64,000 bases of DNA from Peribacillus sp. Bi96 (GTDB lineage Bacteria > Bacillota > Bacilli > Bacillales > DSM-1321): positions 372,001 through 436,000 of the forward strand of contig NZ_CAKKLV010000001.1 of assembly GCF_918698115.1 (NCBI RefSeq), read 5' to 3'. Within the stretch, counting starts at the first letter, position 1, and every line of letters begins with the position of its first letter. The notes under the pieces were generated by a model, which did not search any database, was not told where the DNA came from, and saw only the letters and a program-made list of their open reading frames with translations. Both the position numbers and the translations under genes were made by a program. Of the stretch, positions 46,127 to 56,258 are shown in pieces.

Positions 46127-48535
46127 TTGAGCCAGCAAGATTCGTTGGATTTGTTTTCAGAAGAGAAAATGTTCATGAAAGGAAGTCATTTAGTGACGAT
46201 CTTTCATAATGAAGAAAATATGTACTCGGTTGTAAGAATTCGTGTGCATGAAACGAATCTGAATTATGAAGAGAAGGAAGCTGTCGTAACCGGATATTTT
46301 CCAAAGATGCATGAGGACGAGATTTATATTTTTTATGGAGCGATGAAGGAACATCCGCGTTTTGGCCTTCAATATCATGTTGAGCATTTTCGCAAGGATT
46401 TACCCCAATCCAAGGAAGGCATCGTCAGCTATTTATCCGGTGACCTGTTCAAAGGCATTGGGAAAAAAACAGCCGAGAGCATTGTTGAGACACTAGGGGA
46501 AAAGGCAATTTCCAAAATTCTGGCTCAGCCTTCGTTACTTGATGATATCCCGAAGTTATCTGGGGAAAAGGCAAAGGGTCTCTATGATACATTAGTGGAG
46601 CATCAAGGTCTGGAGCAGGTGATGATCGCCCTGAATCAATATGGTTTTGGTCCTCAGCTGTCGATGAAGATTTATCAAATGTATAAACAGGATACGATCT
46701 CGATGGTTCAGGGAAATCCTTATAAGCTTGTAGAGGATATTGAAGGGATTGGTTTTGGACGGGCGGATGAGCTTGGGAATCAGCTTGGCATTTCCGGCAG
46801 TCATCCCGACCGAATCAAGGCAGCCTGCTTGTACACCCTTGAATCACAATGCCTCCAGGACGGAAATATCTACATAGAAGCTGAGCAGCTTTTGGAAGCG
46901 GTCAAGCGCCTGCTTGAGGAAAATAAACGGGATCGGATTGAGTTCACGAACATTTCCTCGGAAATAATCGAATTGACGCAAGCGGGGAAAATCGTTGTCG
47001 AGGATCAACGAATTTATCCGCCCTCCTTATTTTATTCCGAAAAAGGAATCATAATGAACATCAAGAGATTGCTTTCTCAAACCGAGTATGAAGATCAGTT
47101 CCCGGAATCGGAGTTTTTGCTGGCACTTGGCAAGCTGGAAGAGCGGCTAGATGTATCCTATGCTCCAGCTCAAAAGGAAGCGATCCAAACAGCCCTGCAG
47201 TCACCCATGTTAATCTTGACGGGGGGGCCGGGTACCGGTAAGACAACAGTAATCAAAGGGATCGTTGAGCTCTATGCAGAGCTGCATGGCGTATCGATGG
47301 ACATTCACGATTATAAAAAAGAGGGCAGCGATCCATTTCCATTCGTACTTGCGGCTCCTACTGGCCGTGCAGCGAAACGCATGGCTGAATCGACAGGACT
47401 CCCCGCCGTTACGATTCACCGTCTACTGGGGTGGAACGGGAGTGAAGGGTTTTCCCATGATGAGGATAATCAGTTGGATGGCCGTATCGTAATCATCGAT
47501 GAGGTTTCGATGGTGGATACATGGCTTGCCCATCAATTGTTTAAAGCTTTGCCGGAAAATGTCCAAGTGATATTGGTTGGTGATGAAGATCAGCTCCCAT
47601 CAGTCGGCCCTGGACAGGTATTAAAGGATTTGCTTGCATCGAATTGTGTACCGACTGTCAGTCTTGAGCATATTTATCGTCAAGCTGATGGTTCATCGAT
47701 CATTGAATTGGCCCATGATATCAAAAAAGGAAGACTTCCGGATGATGTCACGAAGCAGCAAGAGGATCGATCATTCATTCGCTGCCAGACTGGCCAAATC
47801 CCCCAAGTCATTGAGAAAGTGGTTGCGAATGCGAGGACGAAGGGTTTTACGGCAAAAGATATACAGGTGCTGGCTCCCATGTATAGAGGTCCTGCCGGGA
47901 TTGATGCATTGAATAAAATGCTTCAGGAAGTTTTCAATAGCAATGTGAATGAAAAACGGCGGGAAATTAAATTTGGTGACGTGATCTACAGAACGGGAGA
48001 TAAAGTCCTTCAACTGGTGAATCAGCCGGAGGAGGGTGTCTTTAATGGGGATATGGGCGAAATCGTGTCCATATTGTTCGCTAAAGAAAATACCGATCAT
48101 GTCGATAAAGTAATCATATCGTTTGAGGGGATAGAAGTAACATACACGAAACAGGATTTGAACCAGATTACACATGCATATTGCTGCTCCATCCATAAGT
48201 CGCAGGGTAGCGAGTTCCCTATTGTCATTTTACCAGTAGTGAAAAGTTATTATCGGATGCTCCGTCGTAATTTATTGTATACGGCGATTACCCGCAGTAA
48301 AAATTTCTTGATTCTTTGTGGTGAAGAAGATGCATTCCGTTTAGGAATCGAACGTAATGATGAGATGCGCCGGAAAACGACTTTGCGTGAAAAGCTGCGA
48401 GAGGCTCTGAGTGAAGAAGATCTGCCAGTGGAAAAGGGAGAGGTACATGAGGAACAGGCAAGTTATCTTGATATCCTCATGCATGCAGACCCGATGATCG
48501 GGATGGAAAATGTCACGCCTTATGATTTCATATAG
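46127..48535 (+). CDS. recD2: RecD2 helicase (YrrC)
   Basis: Superfamily 1B 5'-3' DNA helicase of about 802 residues. The long N-terminal extension with helix-hairpin-helix motifs (about 85-200) is typical of RecD2 in species lacking RecBC. Motif I is GGPGTGKTTVIKG near 365, motif II IIDEVSMVD near 455, motif III VGDEDQLPSVGPGQVL, and motif VI HAYCCSIHKSQGSEFP and LLYTAITR. The TTG at 46127 follows AAGGTGGGGAG and matches the B. subtilis start (QQDSLDLFSEEK); an ATG seven codons upstream is weaker. Acts in repair of blocked forks. Confidence 0.95.
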   Translation: MSQQDSLDLFSEEKMFMKGSHLVTIFHNEENMYSVVRIRVHETNLNYEEKEAVVTGYFPKMHEDEIYIFYGAMKEHPRFGLQYHVEHFRKDLPQSKEGIVSYLSGDLFKGIGKKTAESIVETLGEKAISKILAQPSLLDDIPKLSGEKAKGLYDTLVEHQGLEQVMIALNQYGFGPQLSMKIYQMYKQDTISMVQGNPYKLVEDIEGIGFGRADELGNQLGISGSHPDRIKAACLYTLESQCLQDGNIYIEAEQLLEAVKRLLEENKRDRIEFTNISSEIIELTQAGKIVVEDQRIYPPSLFYSEKGIIMNIKRLLSQTEYEDQFPESEFLLALGKLEERLDVSYAPAQKEAIQTALQSPMLILTGGPGTGKTTVIKGIVELYAELHGVSMDIHDYKKEGSDPFPFVLAAPTGRAAKRMAESTGLPAVTIHRLLGWNGSEGFSHDEDNQLDGRIVIIDEVSMVDTWLAHQLFKALPENVQVILVGDEDQLPSVGPGQVLKDLLASNCVPTVSLEHIYRQADGSSIIELAHDIKKGRLPDDVTKQQEDRSFIRCQTGQIPQVIEKVVANARTKGFTAKDIQVLAPMYRGPAGIDALNKMLQEVFNSNVNEKRREIKFGDVIYRTGDKVLQLVNQPEEGVFNGDMGEIVSILFAKENTDHVDKVIISFEGIEVTYTKQDLNQITHAYCCSIHKSQGSEFPIVILPVVKSYYRMLRRNLLYTAITRSKNFLILCGEEDAFRLGIERNDEMRRKTTLREKLREALSEEDLPVEKGEVHEEQASYLDILMHADPMIGMENVTPYDFI

Positions 48536-48635
48536 GGTGACTGTTTCGTTCCTTCATAAATTTTGTTTTAAACTCATAGTTTTGGTGGAACCATTATAAA
48601 ATATAACTTATATGTGAAAGAGTAGGGGGATTTGA

Positions 48636-49202
48636 ATGAAAAAAGGATGGATAATAGGGTTAGTCGTTGTCGTTTTACTGATCATTTATGGGGTATCTTC
48701 GTACAACGGCCTTGTTAGTGCCAATGAAGACGTCGACAATAAGTGGTCACAGGTGGATAATCAATTGAAGCGAAGAGCGGATTTGATTCCGAATCTTGTC
48801 GAAACGGTAAAGGGCTATGCAAAGCATGAAACGGAAGCCATTAAAGCGGTGAGTGATGCACGATCGAAGTTAGCTGGTGCCAGTTCGACTGAAGATGCGA
48901 TAGCGGCCGATCAAGAAATGAGTGGGGCCTTAAGCCGTCTTTTGGTGGTTGTCGAGAACTATCCGGATTTAAAGGCTAATGAGAACTTTAAGGGCCTCAT
49001 GGATAGTTTGGAAGGAACGGAAAATCGTCTGACGGTAGCCCGAAAAGACTATAATGATGAAGTTACCACATATAATAAGGCCATTAAACGCTTTCCGAAA
49101 AATATGATGGCAGGCGCGTTCGGGTTCGAGGCTAAACCATATTTTGAAGTGACCGATCAAGAAAAAGAAACTCCTAAGGTTGATTTCGGGAGCGATAAAT
49201 AA
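48636..49202 (+). CDS. LemA family protein
   Basis: Protein of 188 residues: one N-terminal membrane helix (WIIGLVVVVLLIIYGVSSYN) and an extracytoplasmic-type helical coiled domain with NKWSQVDNQLKRRADLIPNLVETVKGYA, the LemA signature. Stop and next start overlap by one base, so it is coupled to the TPM-domain gene; this pairing is widespread. Function of LemA is unsettled. B. subtilis has no such pair at this point, so the two genes are an insertion in an otherwise conserved order. Confidence 0.93.
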   Translation: MKKGWIIGLVVVVLLIIYGVSSYNGLVSANEDVDNKWSQVDNQLKRRADLIPNLVETVKGYAKHETEAIKAVSDARSKLAGASSTEDAIAADQEMSGALSRLLVVVENYPDLKANENFKGLMDSLEGTENRLTVARKDYNDEVTTYNKAIKRFPKNMMAGAFGFEAKPYFEVTDQEKETPKVDFGSDK

Positions 49203-49978
49203 TGAAAAAACTCGCTGTGTTTGCGCTATTCTTCATTCTCATGTTCAATTTAGCAAACGTAGTCGCAGCACAACCTAACATTCCTAAGCCTGTTGGGGAT
49301 ATCTATGTCCAGGACTTCGCTGGAGTACTCGATGATCAGGAGAAATCCGAACTCATCGAACTTGGAAAACGGTTGGATGATGCCACAAAAGCACAGATTT
49401 CCGTTTTGACGGTTGATTCGATGGAAGGATCCGAGATCGAGGAATACTCGGTCGAGGCATTTAGATCATTCAAGCTTGGTGATGCCGAGCTGAACAATGG
49501 AGTCCTCATTGTGCTGGCCATGGAAGAACAGAAAATCCGTATTGAAGTGGGGTACGGTTTGGAAGGGGCCATTACCGATATAAAATCTGGACAGATTTTG
49601 GATAATGTGGCTATCCCTGCGCTGAAAGAGGGTAAATATGATGCTGCCCTGACGGAAACCTATAAGGCCGTGTATAACGATGTCACGAAAGAATACGACC
49701 TAGGTGACGATTTTCATCAAGATCTCTCCGTTCAGCAAGGATCAGAGTCAGATACCTTTCAGCCATCACGTTTACAGATTTTTCTCATCATCATCGGTGT
49801 CATCATTGTGTTCATCCTTGATGCCAAGTTCTTCAAAGGATTTTTACTTCAAACATTACTTAATATCCTTTTGATGTTCATTAGTCGCGGAGGTGGCGGA
49901 GGCCGTGGCGGCGGTGGAGGCCCACGAGGCGGTGGCGGAGGAAGTTCCGGTGGCGGAGGTTCCAGCAGAGGATGGTAA
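49202..49978 (+). CDS. TPM-domain secreted/membrane protein (YgcG-like)
   Basis: Protein of 258 residues: signal peptide (about 1-24, ending VVAAQ), TPM domain (VGDIYVQDFAGVLDDQEKSE to about 165 with GVLIVLAMEEQKIRIEVGYG), a membrane helix near 195-215 (IFLIIIGVIIVFIL) and a Gly-rich tail (SRGGGGGRGGGGGPRGGGGG). The Gly-rich end is common in this family. Coupled to LemA by overlap. Role unknown, suggested in envelope stress or complex assembly. Terminator nine bases later. Confidence 0.92.
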   Translation: MKKLAVFALFFILMFNLANVVAAQPNIPKPVGDIYVQDFAGVLDDQEKSELIELGKRLDDATKAQISVLTVDSMEGSEIEEYSVEAFRSFKLGDAELNNGVLIVLAMEEQKIRIEVGYGLEGAITDIKSGQILDNVAIPALKEGKYDAALTETYKAVYNDVTKEYDLGDDFHQDLSVQQGSESDTFQPSRLQIFLIIIGVIIVFILDAKFFKGFLLQTLLNILLMFISRGGGGGRGGGGGPRGGGGGSSGGGGSSRGW

Positions 49979-49986
49979 GATGAGGT

Positions 49987-50009
49987 GACCGGGAAACCGG
50001 TCTTTTTTT
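49987..50009 (+). terminator. Terminator after the LemA-TPM pair
   Basis: GACCGG-GAAA-CCGGTC hairpin with a stable GNRA loop followed by seven T. Confidence 0.92.
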
Positions 50010-50109
50010 ATGCCATGTTTTTCGTAATGATGAACAATGGAAAACCTTTCAGCACATCTATTTACAGGATGAATGAAATAATAAAAATGTTCGGAAAGGC
50101 GGGATGACC

Positions 50110-50568
50110 TTGCGGACGTTTTCTTTATTGAAAGGGATGCCGGTTTTTACAAGCAAAGGACAAAGGATCGGCACGGTCCACGATTTATCGATTTCTGAAT
50201 CGGGCCAAGTAACAGGCTTGGTCATTCATCAACAAGCATTGTTCAAGAGAGCCTTCCATTTGAAACTGGACGATATTACTTCTTTCGGTCCAGATGGGAT
50301 CGTCATCATGCAACAGGATTCAACTCCAAGGAAAGTGCCTGACGGTTCCATCTGTCTAACAAAGGACGAATTATTGGGACGCATGATTTTTTCAGAAATG
50401 GGCGAAGAGCTTGGTTTACTGCAGGATGTATATTTCAAGGAAAAATTGGGCACGATTATAGCGTATGAAACAACGGATGGGTTTTTCTCGGAGTCGACAG
50501 TGGTCGAATCAAAACAGCCACCTACATTAGGGAAGGATACCATCATTGTTTCAGTTTATGAACAGTGA
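50110..50568 (+). CDS. yrrD: PRC-barrel domain protein (YrrD)
   Basis: Protein of 152 residues with two PRC-barrel-like halves (LLKGMPVFTSKGQRIGTVHD near 6-25 and LGRMIFSEMGEELGLLQDVY near 90). No membrane segment. The TTG at 50110 is chosen because AAAGGCGGG lies at normal distance and the product MRTFSLLKG matches YrrD; the ATG at 50104 is too close to that box. Its stop overlaps the ribosome-binding site of the next gene. Function unknown. Confidence 0.85.
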   Translation: MRTFSLLKGMPVFTSKGQRIGTVHDLSISESGQVTGLVIHQQALFKRAFHLKLDDITSFGPDGIVIMQQDSTPRKVPDGSICLTKDELLGRMIFSEMGEELGLLQDVYFKEKLGTIIAYETTDGFFSESTVVESKQPPTLGKDTIIVSVYEQ

Positions 50569-50579
50569 GGTGTCCAATT

Positions 50580-50774
50580 TTGGAAATACAATGTCCGAAT
50601 TGCCGCAGTAAAGATGTCGGGAAAATTGGCGTGAATCAATATTATTGTTGGAGTTGTTTTATTGAAATGACCTTATCGGAAGGAATCATTAATACGCACC
50701 AGGTCGAGGAAGATGGAAGTTTAAGCTCATTGGACGATTTGTTTGAGGAAAATGACCGCCGCTTCAGTATGTAA
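50580..50774 (+). CDS. Small zinc-ribbon protein
   Basis: A 64-residue protein with a four-Cys ribbon (CPNC near 5-8, CWSC near 23-26) and an acidic C-terminus. TTG start at 50580 with GAGGTG seven bases upstream; a frame open from 50565 adds five residues that overlap yrrD. A gene of this kind follows yrrD in Bacillus. Function unknown; may bind nucleic acid. Confidence 0.8.
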   Translation: MEIQCPNCRSKDVGKIGVNQYYCWSCFIEMTLSEGIINTHQVEEDGSLSSLDDLFEENDRRFSM

Positions 50775-50795
50775 TTAACGGAAGAGGTGTTTACA

Positions 50796-50909
50796 ATGGC
50801 TAGACGTTCACGCAATAGTCTTATGAACATGGGTTCGGACATGATGAACTCAAAGATGATCAAACGTAGTATGAAGAAGATACGCAAAAGATTAAAGTCA
50901 TTATTTTAA
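50796..50909 (+). CDS. Small basic protein of the YrzQ type
   Basis: A 37-residue ORF: MARRSRNSLMNMGSDMMNSK then MIKRSMKKIRKRLKSLF. GAAGAGGTG lies about seven bases before the ATG, and a terminator follows nine bases after the stop. Highly basic with Met-rich middle. Position after the zinc-ribbon gene matches yrzQ of Bacillus. Function unknown. Confidence 0.8.
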   Translation: MARRSRNSLMNMGSDMMNSKMIKRSMKKIRKRLKSLF

Positions 50910-50918
50910 TGCGTTTGG

Positions 50919-50946
50919 GTGTCCTGATCGTGGGACACTCTTTTTT
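50919..50946 (+). terminator. Terminator after the yrrD-yrzQ group
   Basis: GTGTCC / GGGACAC stem with a TGATCGT loop and CTTTTTT tail. Confidence 0.9.
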
Positions 50947-50999
50947 ATGTATGAAATCCTTCCGCCTTTCGAAGAATAAATGAGCGGGAGGTGTTTAGT

Positions 51000-52076
51000 G
51001 TGAGTATTCGTCTAAAATGGTTTTATCGCCTGGGTTTTTTATTGCTCTTATTTTTCGTTATTTATATTTTTATGAAACTTAAGCCTATGTGGGGACCTGT
51101 TGTAACTGTATGTGTGACGGTACTTTTACCTTTTTTGGTTGGTGCGTTCATCAGTTACTTGCTGCATCCGGTAGTGGAATATTTAAATGAGAAAGGAATG
51201 CGTCGGTGGCTTTCGATTATGATCATCTATTTGTTATTTTTCGGAGGGATTGGCTTTGCCGTTTATAAAGGCATACCGGTGATGGTCAGTCAGGTTCGCG
51301 AGCTGTCGGAAAGCGTACCGGAACTAGTTGAACAGTACCGGAGCAGGATAGATAAGCTCAATCATCAAACAGCTACATGGCCGTTCGGTATTCATGAAAG
51401 GTTTGAAGACGGTGTCACCCTTTTTGAAGGTTGGTTGAATCGTATGTCTGAAAAAGCGATGGAGTATGCCATGAAGATGATTGATTTCATCGTTCTGATT
51501 GCGTTGATTCCATTCATTGCTTTTTATATCCTGAAAGATTTCACGGCTTTAAAAAAAATGGCTTGGTATATGACCCCGAAAAAATGGCGCAAACAGGGAC
51601 GGGCATTCGTTCGTGATGTTGATGCGTCGCTTGGCGGTTATATTCGCGGTCAAATCATTGTCTGTGTCGTGATCGGGTTGATTTCCTCGCTGCTTTTTTG
51701 GATAGTCGACATGCAATATCCGCTGCTTTTGGGGGCGATAATCGGAATAACGAATGTCATTCCGTATTTCGGGCCGATTATCGGGGCCATTCCTGCCGTG
51801 ATAATCGCCGCGACAATATCAGTGAAAATGGTGTTGATCATCGTGGTGATCGTGCTTGTCCTTCAATTTCTTGAGGGGAATATCTTGTCGCCGTTAATAG
51901 TCGGTAAAAGCCTCCATATGCATCCGCTTTTCATCATGCTAGCATTATTGGCCGGAGGTGAAATAGGCGGTATCACGGGAATGGTCCTTTCGATTCCCAT
52001 TTTGGCTGTGCTGAAAGTTTTTGTGCTTCATGCCCGTGTTCACTTCAGAAAGAAGCCGCCGCTTATTGACAAATAA
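51000..52076 (+). CDS. yrrI: AI-2E family transporter (YrrI)
   Basis: Polytopic membrane protein of 358 residues with about eight helices, the AI-2 exporter/permease family. The central cytosolic stretch (SESVPELVEQYRSRIDKLNH) and the C-terminal block GAIIGITNVIPYFGPIIGAI followed by LEGNILSPLIVGKSLHMHP are family signatures. GTG at 51000 has GGGAGG eight bases upstream; a GTG three codons earlier overlaps the box. Substrate unknown. Confidence 0.92.
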   Translation: MSIRLKWFYRLGFLLLLFFVIYIFMKLKPMWGPVVTVCVTVLLPFLVGAFISYLLHPVVEYLNEKGMRRWLSIMIIYLLFFGGIGFAVYKGIPVMVSQVRELSESVPELVEQYRSRIDKLNHQTATWPFGIHERFEDGVTLFEGWLNRMSEKAMEYAMKMIDFIVLIALIPFIAFYILKDFTALKKMAWYMTPKKWRKQGRAFVRDVDASLGGYIRGQIIVCVVIGLISSLLFWIVDMQYPLLLGAIIGITNVIPYFGPIIGAIPAVIIAATISVKMVLIIVVIVLVLQFLEGNILSPLIVGKSLHMHPLFIMLALLAGGEIGGITGMVLSIPILAVLKVFVLHARVHFRKKPPLIDK

Positions 52077-52104
52077 AAGCCTTGTGAATATAATCCATTA
52101 CATA

Positions 52105-52345
52105 AGATAATTCGTTGAAGGATGAAGTATGCTGAAGTCCATCTAGAAGAGAGGGGTCCCCTAGGCTGAGAGGGATTGCCAGATGAAGAGCAGCAGAAAG
52201 CTAGTCCTGAGAGCAGCTAATACCTGCCGTCATGCCGCGTTAAGGCTTTTATGAAGGTGATGGACAGAGGATTTTCCTGCGTCCATAATCAGGGTGGTAC
52301 CGCGAGTTAACTCTCGTCCCTGTTTTTGGGATGGGAGTTTTTTGT
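52105..52345 (+). promoter_or_regulatory. T-box leader of alaS
   Basis: The T-box sequence AGGGTGGTACCGCG (about 52291-52304) is intact, preceded by ~180 bases of stem-I type structure. It is followed by a terminator (ACTCTCGTCCC / GGGATGGGAGT then TTTTTT). Uncharged tRNA-Ala should stabilise the antiterminator and let alaS be transcribed. I did not resolve the specifier codon by eye. Confidence 0.93.
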
Positions 52346-52383
52346 GTGCTCAAAATTACATAATTATTAGAAGGAGGATATAT

Positions 52384-55020
52384 ATGAAGTATTTAACTGG
52401 TGCTCAAATCCGCCAAATGTACTTAGATTTTTTTAGTGAGAAAGGCCATACCATCGAACCAAGTGCGTCATTGGTTCCTCATGAAGATCCATCTTTGCTT
52501 TGGATCAATTCCGGGGTTGCGACGTTAAAGAAATATTTTGATGGCCGGGTGATTCCAGAAAATCCAAGGATTACAAATGCACAAAAGGCCATTCGTACGA
52601 ACGATATTGAAAACGTGGGGAAAACAGCACGTCATCATACGTTTTTCGAAATGCTAGGTAACTTTTCCATTGGTGAATATTTTAAAGAAGAAGCCATCAC
52701 ATGGGCATGGGAGTTTTTGACGGATGAAAAATGGATAGGGTTTGACAAAGAGAAATTAGCTGTGACAATCCATCCTGAAGATGACGAAGCATTCGAGCTT
52801 TGGAATAAAAAGATCGGTGTTCCTGCTGAAAGAATCATTCGTCTGGAAGAAAATTTCTGGGATATCGGTGAAGGCCCTAGTGGTCCGAATACAGAGATTT
52901 TCTATGACCGCGGACCAGCATATGGTGATGATCCGAATGATCCGGAACTATATCCAGGCGGGGAAAATGAACGGCATCTAGAAGTCTGGAATCTTGTGTT
53001 TTCTCAATTCAACCATAATCCGGACGGTTCTTACACACCGCTTCCAAAGAAAAATATTGATACGGGCATGGGGCTTGAACGCATGGCATCCGTCGTTCAA
53101 GATGTGGCGACGAACTATGATACCGATCTATTCATGCCAATCATCCGGGCGGTCGAAGAAATCTCCGATGTGAAATATGGTGTCGATACAGAAAAAGATG
53201 TTGCATTCAAGGTCATTGCCGACCATATACGTACTGTAGCATTTGCAGTAGGGGACGGAGCACTTCCATCCAACGAAGGCCGTGGTTATGTGTTACGCCG
53301 TTTACTTCGCAGAGCGGTTCGATATGCTAAGCAAATCAACATCAATCGTCCATTCATGTTCGAGCTTGTGACAGTTGTCGGTGAAATCATGAAAGACTTC
53401 TACCCTGAAGTACTTAAAAATAAAGATTTCATTGCGAAAGTCATCAAAAATGAAGAGGAACGTTTCCATGAAACGCTTCATGATGGACTTGCCATCCTTT
53501 CTGAAGTCATCAAAAAGGAAAAAGAAAAAGGCAGCACAACCATTCCTGGCAGTGACGCATTCCGTTTATATGACACATATGGCTTCCCAATCGAGTTAAC
53601 GGAAGAATATGCAGAAGAAGAAGGCATGATGATCGATCAGGCTGGATTTGAAAAGGAAATGGATGCACAGCGTGAACGTGCCCGTTCAGCTCGTCAAGAT
53701 GTGGATTCCATGCAAATCCAAGGCGGAGTACTGGGCGATATTAAAGTTGAAAGTGAATTTGTTGGCTATGATCAAGTTGCGGTTGAGGCAAAAGTAGCTG
53801 CAATCATAAAAAATGGCGAGCTTGTAACGGAAGCACAAGAAGGTGAAGATGTTCAGGTGATTCTGAACAAAACTCCATTCTACGCGGAAAGCGGCGGGCA
53901 AATCGCTGATAAAGGAACGATGGCCAGTGAATCCGTGAAAGTGGATGTCCATGATGTTCAAAAAGCGCCAAATGGCCAAAATCTGCACCGTGTAACTGTG
54001 GTTGCCGGAACATTAACGTCAGATTCCGATATCGTTGCTGCGGTCAATCAAGAAAACCGCATCCATATCACGAAAAATCATACAGCGACGCATCTTCTGC
54101 ATCAGGCATTAAAAGATGTATTGGGTACACATGTCAATCAGGCCGGTTCACTCGTACAAGCTGAGCGTCTTCGCTTCGATTTCTCTCATTTTGGCCAGAT
54201 AACGGCAGAGGAGATTGAGCGGATCGAAACGATTGTAAATGAAAAAATTTGGCAAAGTCTGCAAGTGAATACGGATTATAAAAATATTGAAGAAGCGAAA
54301 GCGATGGGCGCAATGGCCTTGTTCGGCGAAAAATACGGCAAGATTGTCCGTGTCGTTCAAATAGGCGATTATAGTCTTGAACTTTGCGGTGGTGTCCATG
54401 TCCCGAATACAGCGGTAATCGGCTTGTTCAAAATCGTTTCCGAAAGCGGCATCGGAGCTGGGACTCGCCGGATAGAAGCAGTAACGGGTGCTGGCGCATA
54501 CAAATTGATGACTGACCAGATCGGCGTATTAAAGGACGCTGCTGCTAAATTGAAAACGAACTTGAAAGATGTACCTTCAAGAATTGAAACGGTCTTAGCC
54601 GAGGTGAAGGACCTTCATCGTGAGAATGAAAGCCTGACTGCAAAATTAAGTAATATTGAAGCGGGAAGCCTCGTTTCTAACGTAAAAGAAATAAATGGAG
54701 TACAAGTATTGGTGGCAAAGGTTCAAGCTACCGACATGAATAATCTGCGTGCAATGGCGGATGATTTGAAACAAAAGCTAGATTCTGTCATTATCGTATT
54801 GGGATCGGCTCAAGGCGATAAAGTTAATTTAATTGCCGGTGTGACGAAAGATTATATCGATCGCGGTTTCCATGCAGGCAAATTGATCAAAGAAGTTGCT
54901 TCCCGTTGCGGCGGCGGCGGCGGCGGACGTCCAGATATGGCCCAAGCCGGCGGAAAAGACCCTGAAAAATTGGACGCAGCACTTAATTTTGTTGAAGAAT
55001 GGGTCTTATCGATTTCATAA
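52384..55020 (+). CDS. alaS: Alanyl-tRNA synthetase
   Basis: Class II synthetase of 878 residues, the same length as in B. subtilis. N-terminal catalytic part: [34 protein letters not shown], motif 2 [18 protein letters not shown] and motif 3 [15 protein letters not shown]. Editing domain: [17 protein letters not shown] with zinc-binding His, and the later [10 protein letters not shown]-terminal C-Ala with [19 protein letters not shown] 52384 follows AGAAGGAGGA; the reading frame is open into the T-box and the upstream part is not translated. Confidence 0.97.
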   Translation: MKYLTGAQIRQMYLDFFSEKGHTIEPSASLVPHEDPSLLWINSGVATLKKYFDGRVIPENPRITNAQKAIRTNDIENVGKTARHHTFFEMLGNFSIGEYFKEEAITWAWEFLTDEKWIGFDKEKLAVTIHPEDDEAFELWNKKIGVPAERIIRLEENFWDIGEGPSGPNTEIFYDRGPAYGDDPNDPELYPGGENERHLEVWNLVFSQFNHNPDGSYTPLPKKNIDTGMGLERMASVVQDVATNYDTDLFMPIIRAVEEISDVKYGVDTEKDVAFKVIADHIRTVAFAVGDGALPSNEGRGYVLRRLLRRAVRYAKQININRPFMFELVTVVGEIMKDFYPEVLKNKDFIAKVIKNEEERFHETLHDGLAILSEVIKKEKEKGSTTIPGSDAFRLYDTYGFPIELTEEYAEEEGMMIDQAGFEKEMDAQRERARSARQDVDSMQIQGGVLGDIKVESEFVGYDQVAVEAKVAAIIKNGELVTEAQEGEDVQVILNKTPFYAESGGQIADKGTMASESVKVDVHDVQKAPNGQNLHRVTVVAGTLTSDSDIVAAVNQENRIHITKNHTATHLLHQALKDVLGTHVNQAGSLVQAERLRFDFSHFGQITAEEIERIETIVNEKIWQSLQVNTDYKNIEEAKAMGAMALFGEKYGKIVRVVQIGDYSLELCGGVHVPNTAVIGLFKIVSESGIGAGTRRIEAVTGAGAYKLMTDQIGVLKDAAAKLKTNLKDVPSRIETVLAEVKDLHRENESLTAKLSNIEAGSLVSNVKEINGVQVLVAKVQATDMNNLRAMADDLKQKLDSVIIVLGSAQGDKVNLIAGVTKDYIDRGFHAGKLIKEVASRCGGGGGGRPDMAQAGGKDPEKLDAALNFVEEWVLSIS

Positions 55021-55086
55021 TCCATGAAAAGTGTTGTACAATGTAGGTAATAGTGGATTCTGGACGCTGAGGAGAGGTGCATGTTA

Positions 55087-55356
55087 ATGAGTTCCTTTGA
55101 TAAAACGATGAAATTTAATTTTCCCGAAGAACCATTCGAAAGAGATGTACAAGAAGTATTGTCTCAAGTTTATGTTGCACTTCAGGAAAAAGGTTATAAC
55201 CCGATTAACCAGATTGTCGGTTATCTATTATCTGGTGACCCGGCCTACATCCCGCGCCATATGGATGCTCGAAACATTATTCGTAAGCTTGAACGCGATG
55301 AAATCATCGAAGAATTGGTTAAGTCGTATCTTAAGAATCATCGAGAGGAATACTAA
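55087..55356 (+). CDS. yrzL: IreB-family regulatory phosphoprotein (YrzL)
   Basis: An 89-residue protein almost identical in layout to B. subtilis Yrz[19 protein letters not shown], then [20 protein letters not shown] and a C-terminal helical segment. The Enterococcus homologue IreB is a substrate of a PASTA Ser/Thr kinase. ATG 55087 gives the standard N-terminus; an ATG at 55081 is equally placed for the ribosome-binding site. Its stop overlaps the ruvX start. Confidence 0.94.
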   Translation: MSSFDKTMKFNFPEEPFERDVQEVLSQVYVALQEKGYNPINQIVGYLLSGDPAYIPRHMDARNIIRKLERDEIIEELVKSYLKNHREEY

Positions 55357-55781
55357 TGCGCACAATGGGACTTGATTTAGGTTCAAAAACCATCGGCGTT
55401 GCCTTGAGTGACGCGATGGGCTGGACTGCACAAGGATTGGAAACGATCAAAATTAACGAAGCTGGAAATGACTTCGGCTTAAAACGTCTCAATGAAATCA
55501 TAAAAGAACATGAAGTTTCTAAGATTGTCCTCGGTTTACCTAAAAATATGAATGGAACTGTAGGACCGCGCGGCGAGATCAGTCAAGAATTCGCCAAACG
55601 CTTAGAAAATAAATTCAAGCTGCCAGTGTTTCTCTGGGATGAACGGTTGACAACCATGGCGGCTGAACGTGTCCTTCTTGAGGCGGACGTGAGCCGAAGC
55701 AAACGTAAGAAAGTCATTGATAAAATGGCAGCTGTCATGATTCTGCAAGGTTTCTTGGACAGACAAACAAATTCAATATGA
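55356..55781 (+). CDS. ruvX: Holliday junction resolvase-like RuvX/YqgF (YrrK)
   Basis: RNase H-fold nuclease of 141 residues. Motifs are [16 protein letters not shown] at 3-18, [16 protein letters not shown] near 62 and [15 protein letters not shown] near 95, holding the catalytic Asp/Glu set. The family processes the 5' end of pre-16S rRNA and/or Holliday junctions. TAATG overlap with yrzL indicates translational coupling. Confidence 0.95.
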   Translation: MRTMGLDLGSKTIGVALSDAMGWTAQGLETIKINEAGNDFGLKRLNEIIKEHEVSKIVLGLPKNMNGTVGPRGEISQEFAKRLENKFKLPVFLWDERLTTMAAERVLLEADVSRSKRKKVIDKMAAVMILQGFLDRQTNSI

Positions 55782-55792
55782 GGTGAATGCAA

Positions 55793-56083
55793 ATGGAACA
55801 CGGTGAAAACAACATTACAGTAGTAGATGAAAACGGAAATGAGCAGCTTTGCGAAATCCTTTTCACTTTCGATTCAGATAAATTCAACAAATCTTATGTA
55901 CTTTATTATCCGATGTCTGCAGAAGATGATGAGGAAGAAATTGAAATCCACGCTTCATCTTTCGTACCAAGCGAAGATAATAAAGATGGTGAACTAACAC
56001 CGATCGAAACGGAAGAAGAATGGGATTTAGTAGAAGAAATGCTAAATACATTCCTTGACCAAGAAGAAGCTGAAGAAGAATAA
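55793..56083 (+). CDS. yrzB: DUF1292 family protein (YrzB)
   Basis: A 96-residue highly acidic protein: [20 protein letters not shown] start, strand-rich middle ([19 protein letters not shown]) and an [10 protein letters not shown] end. ATG 55793 has GAGGTG seven bases upstream; an ATG two codons earlier is closer to the box. Always third after yrzL and yrrK in Bacillus. Function unknown. Terminator nine bases later. Confidence 0.94.
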   Translation: MEHGENNITVVDENGNEQLCEILFTFDSDKFNKSYVLYYPMSAEDDEEEIEIHASSFVPSEDNKDGELTPIETEEEWDLVEEMLNTFLDQEEAEEE

Positions 56084-56091
56084 TCACCAGA

Positions 56092-56123
56092 AAAAAACTG
56101 ACCTCCATCGAGGTCAGTTTTTT
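56092..56123 (+). terminator. Terminator after yrzB
   Basis: Perfect stem AAAAAACTGACCTC / GAGGTCAGTTTTTT with a CATC loop. Confidence 0.95.
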
Positions 56124-56147
56124 AGTTTGTAGACAAAAGGGATTCTA

Positions 56148-56195
56148 TTTGGAACCGGTGTGGGAGCCTCCTGCGGGAAATCAACGTTCGAAATT
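56148..56195. repeat. Internally deleted copy of dispersed repeat
   Basis: Has the left end (TTGGAACCGGTGTGGGAG), CTGCGGGAA, and the right end (GAAATCAACGTTCGAA) of the two full elements at 56549 and 56721, with the middle missing. Confidence 0.65.
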
Positions 56196-56258
56196 GATAA
56201 CCCCTCACTACAGTAACCCACCTCCATCAAGGGCGGTCATGTATGTACCAGTAACCCC

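Noticed and set aside
52294..52383. N-terminal extension of AlaS
   Set aside because: The frame enters the T-box; the true start at 52384 has a strong ribosome-binding site and gives the normal length of 878 residues.
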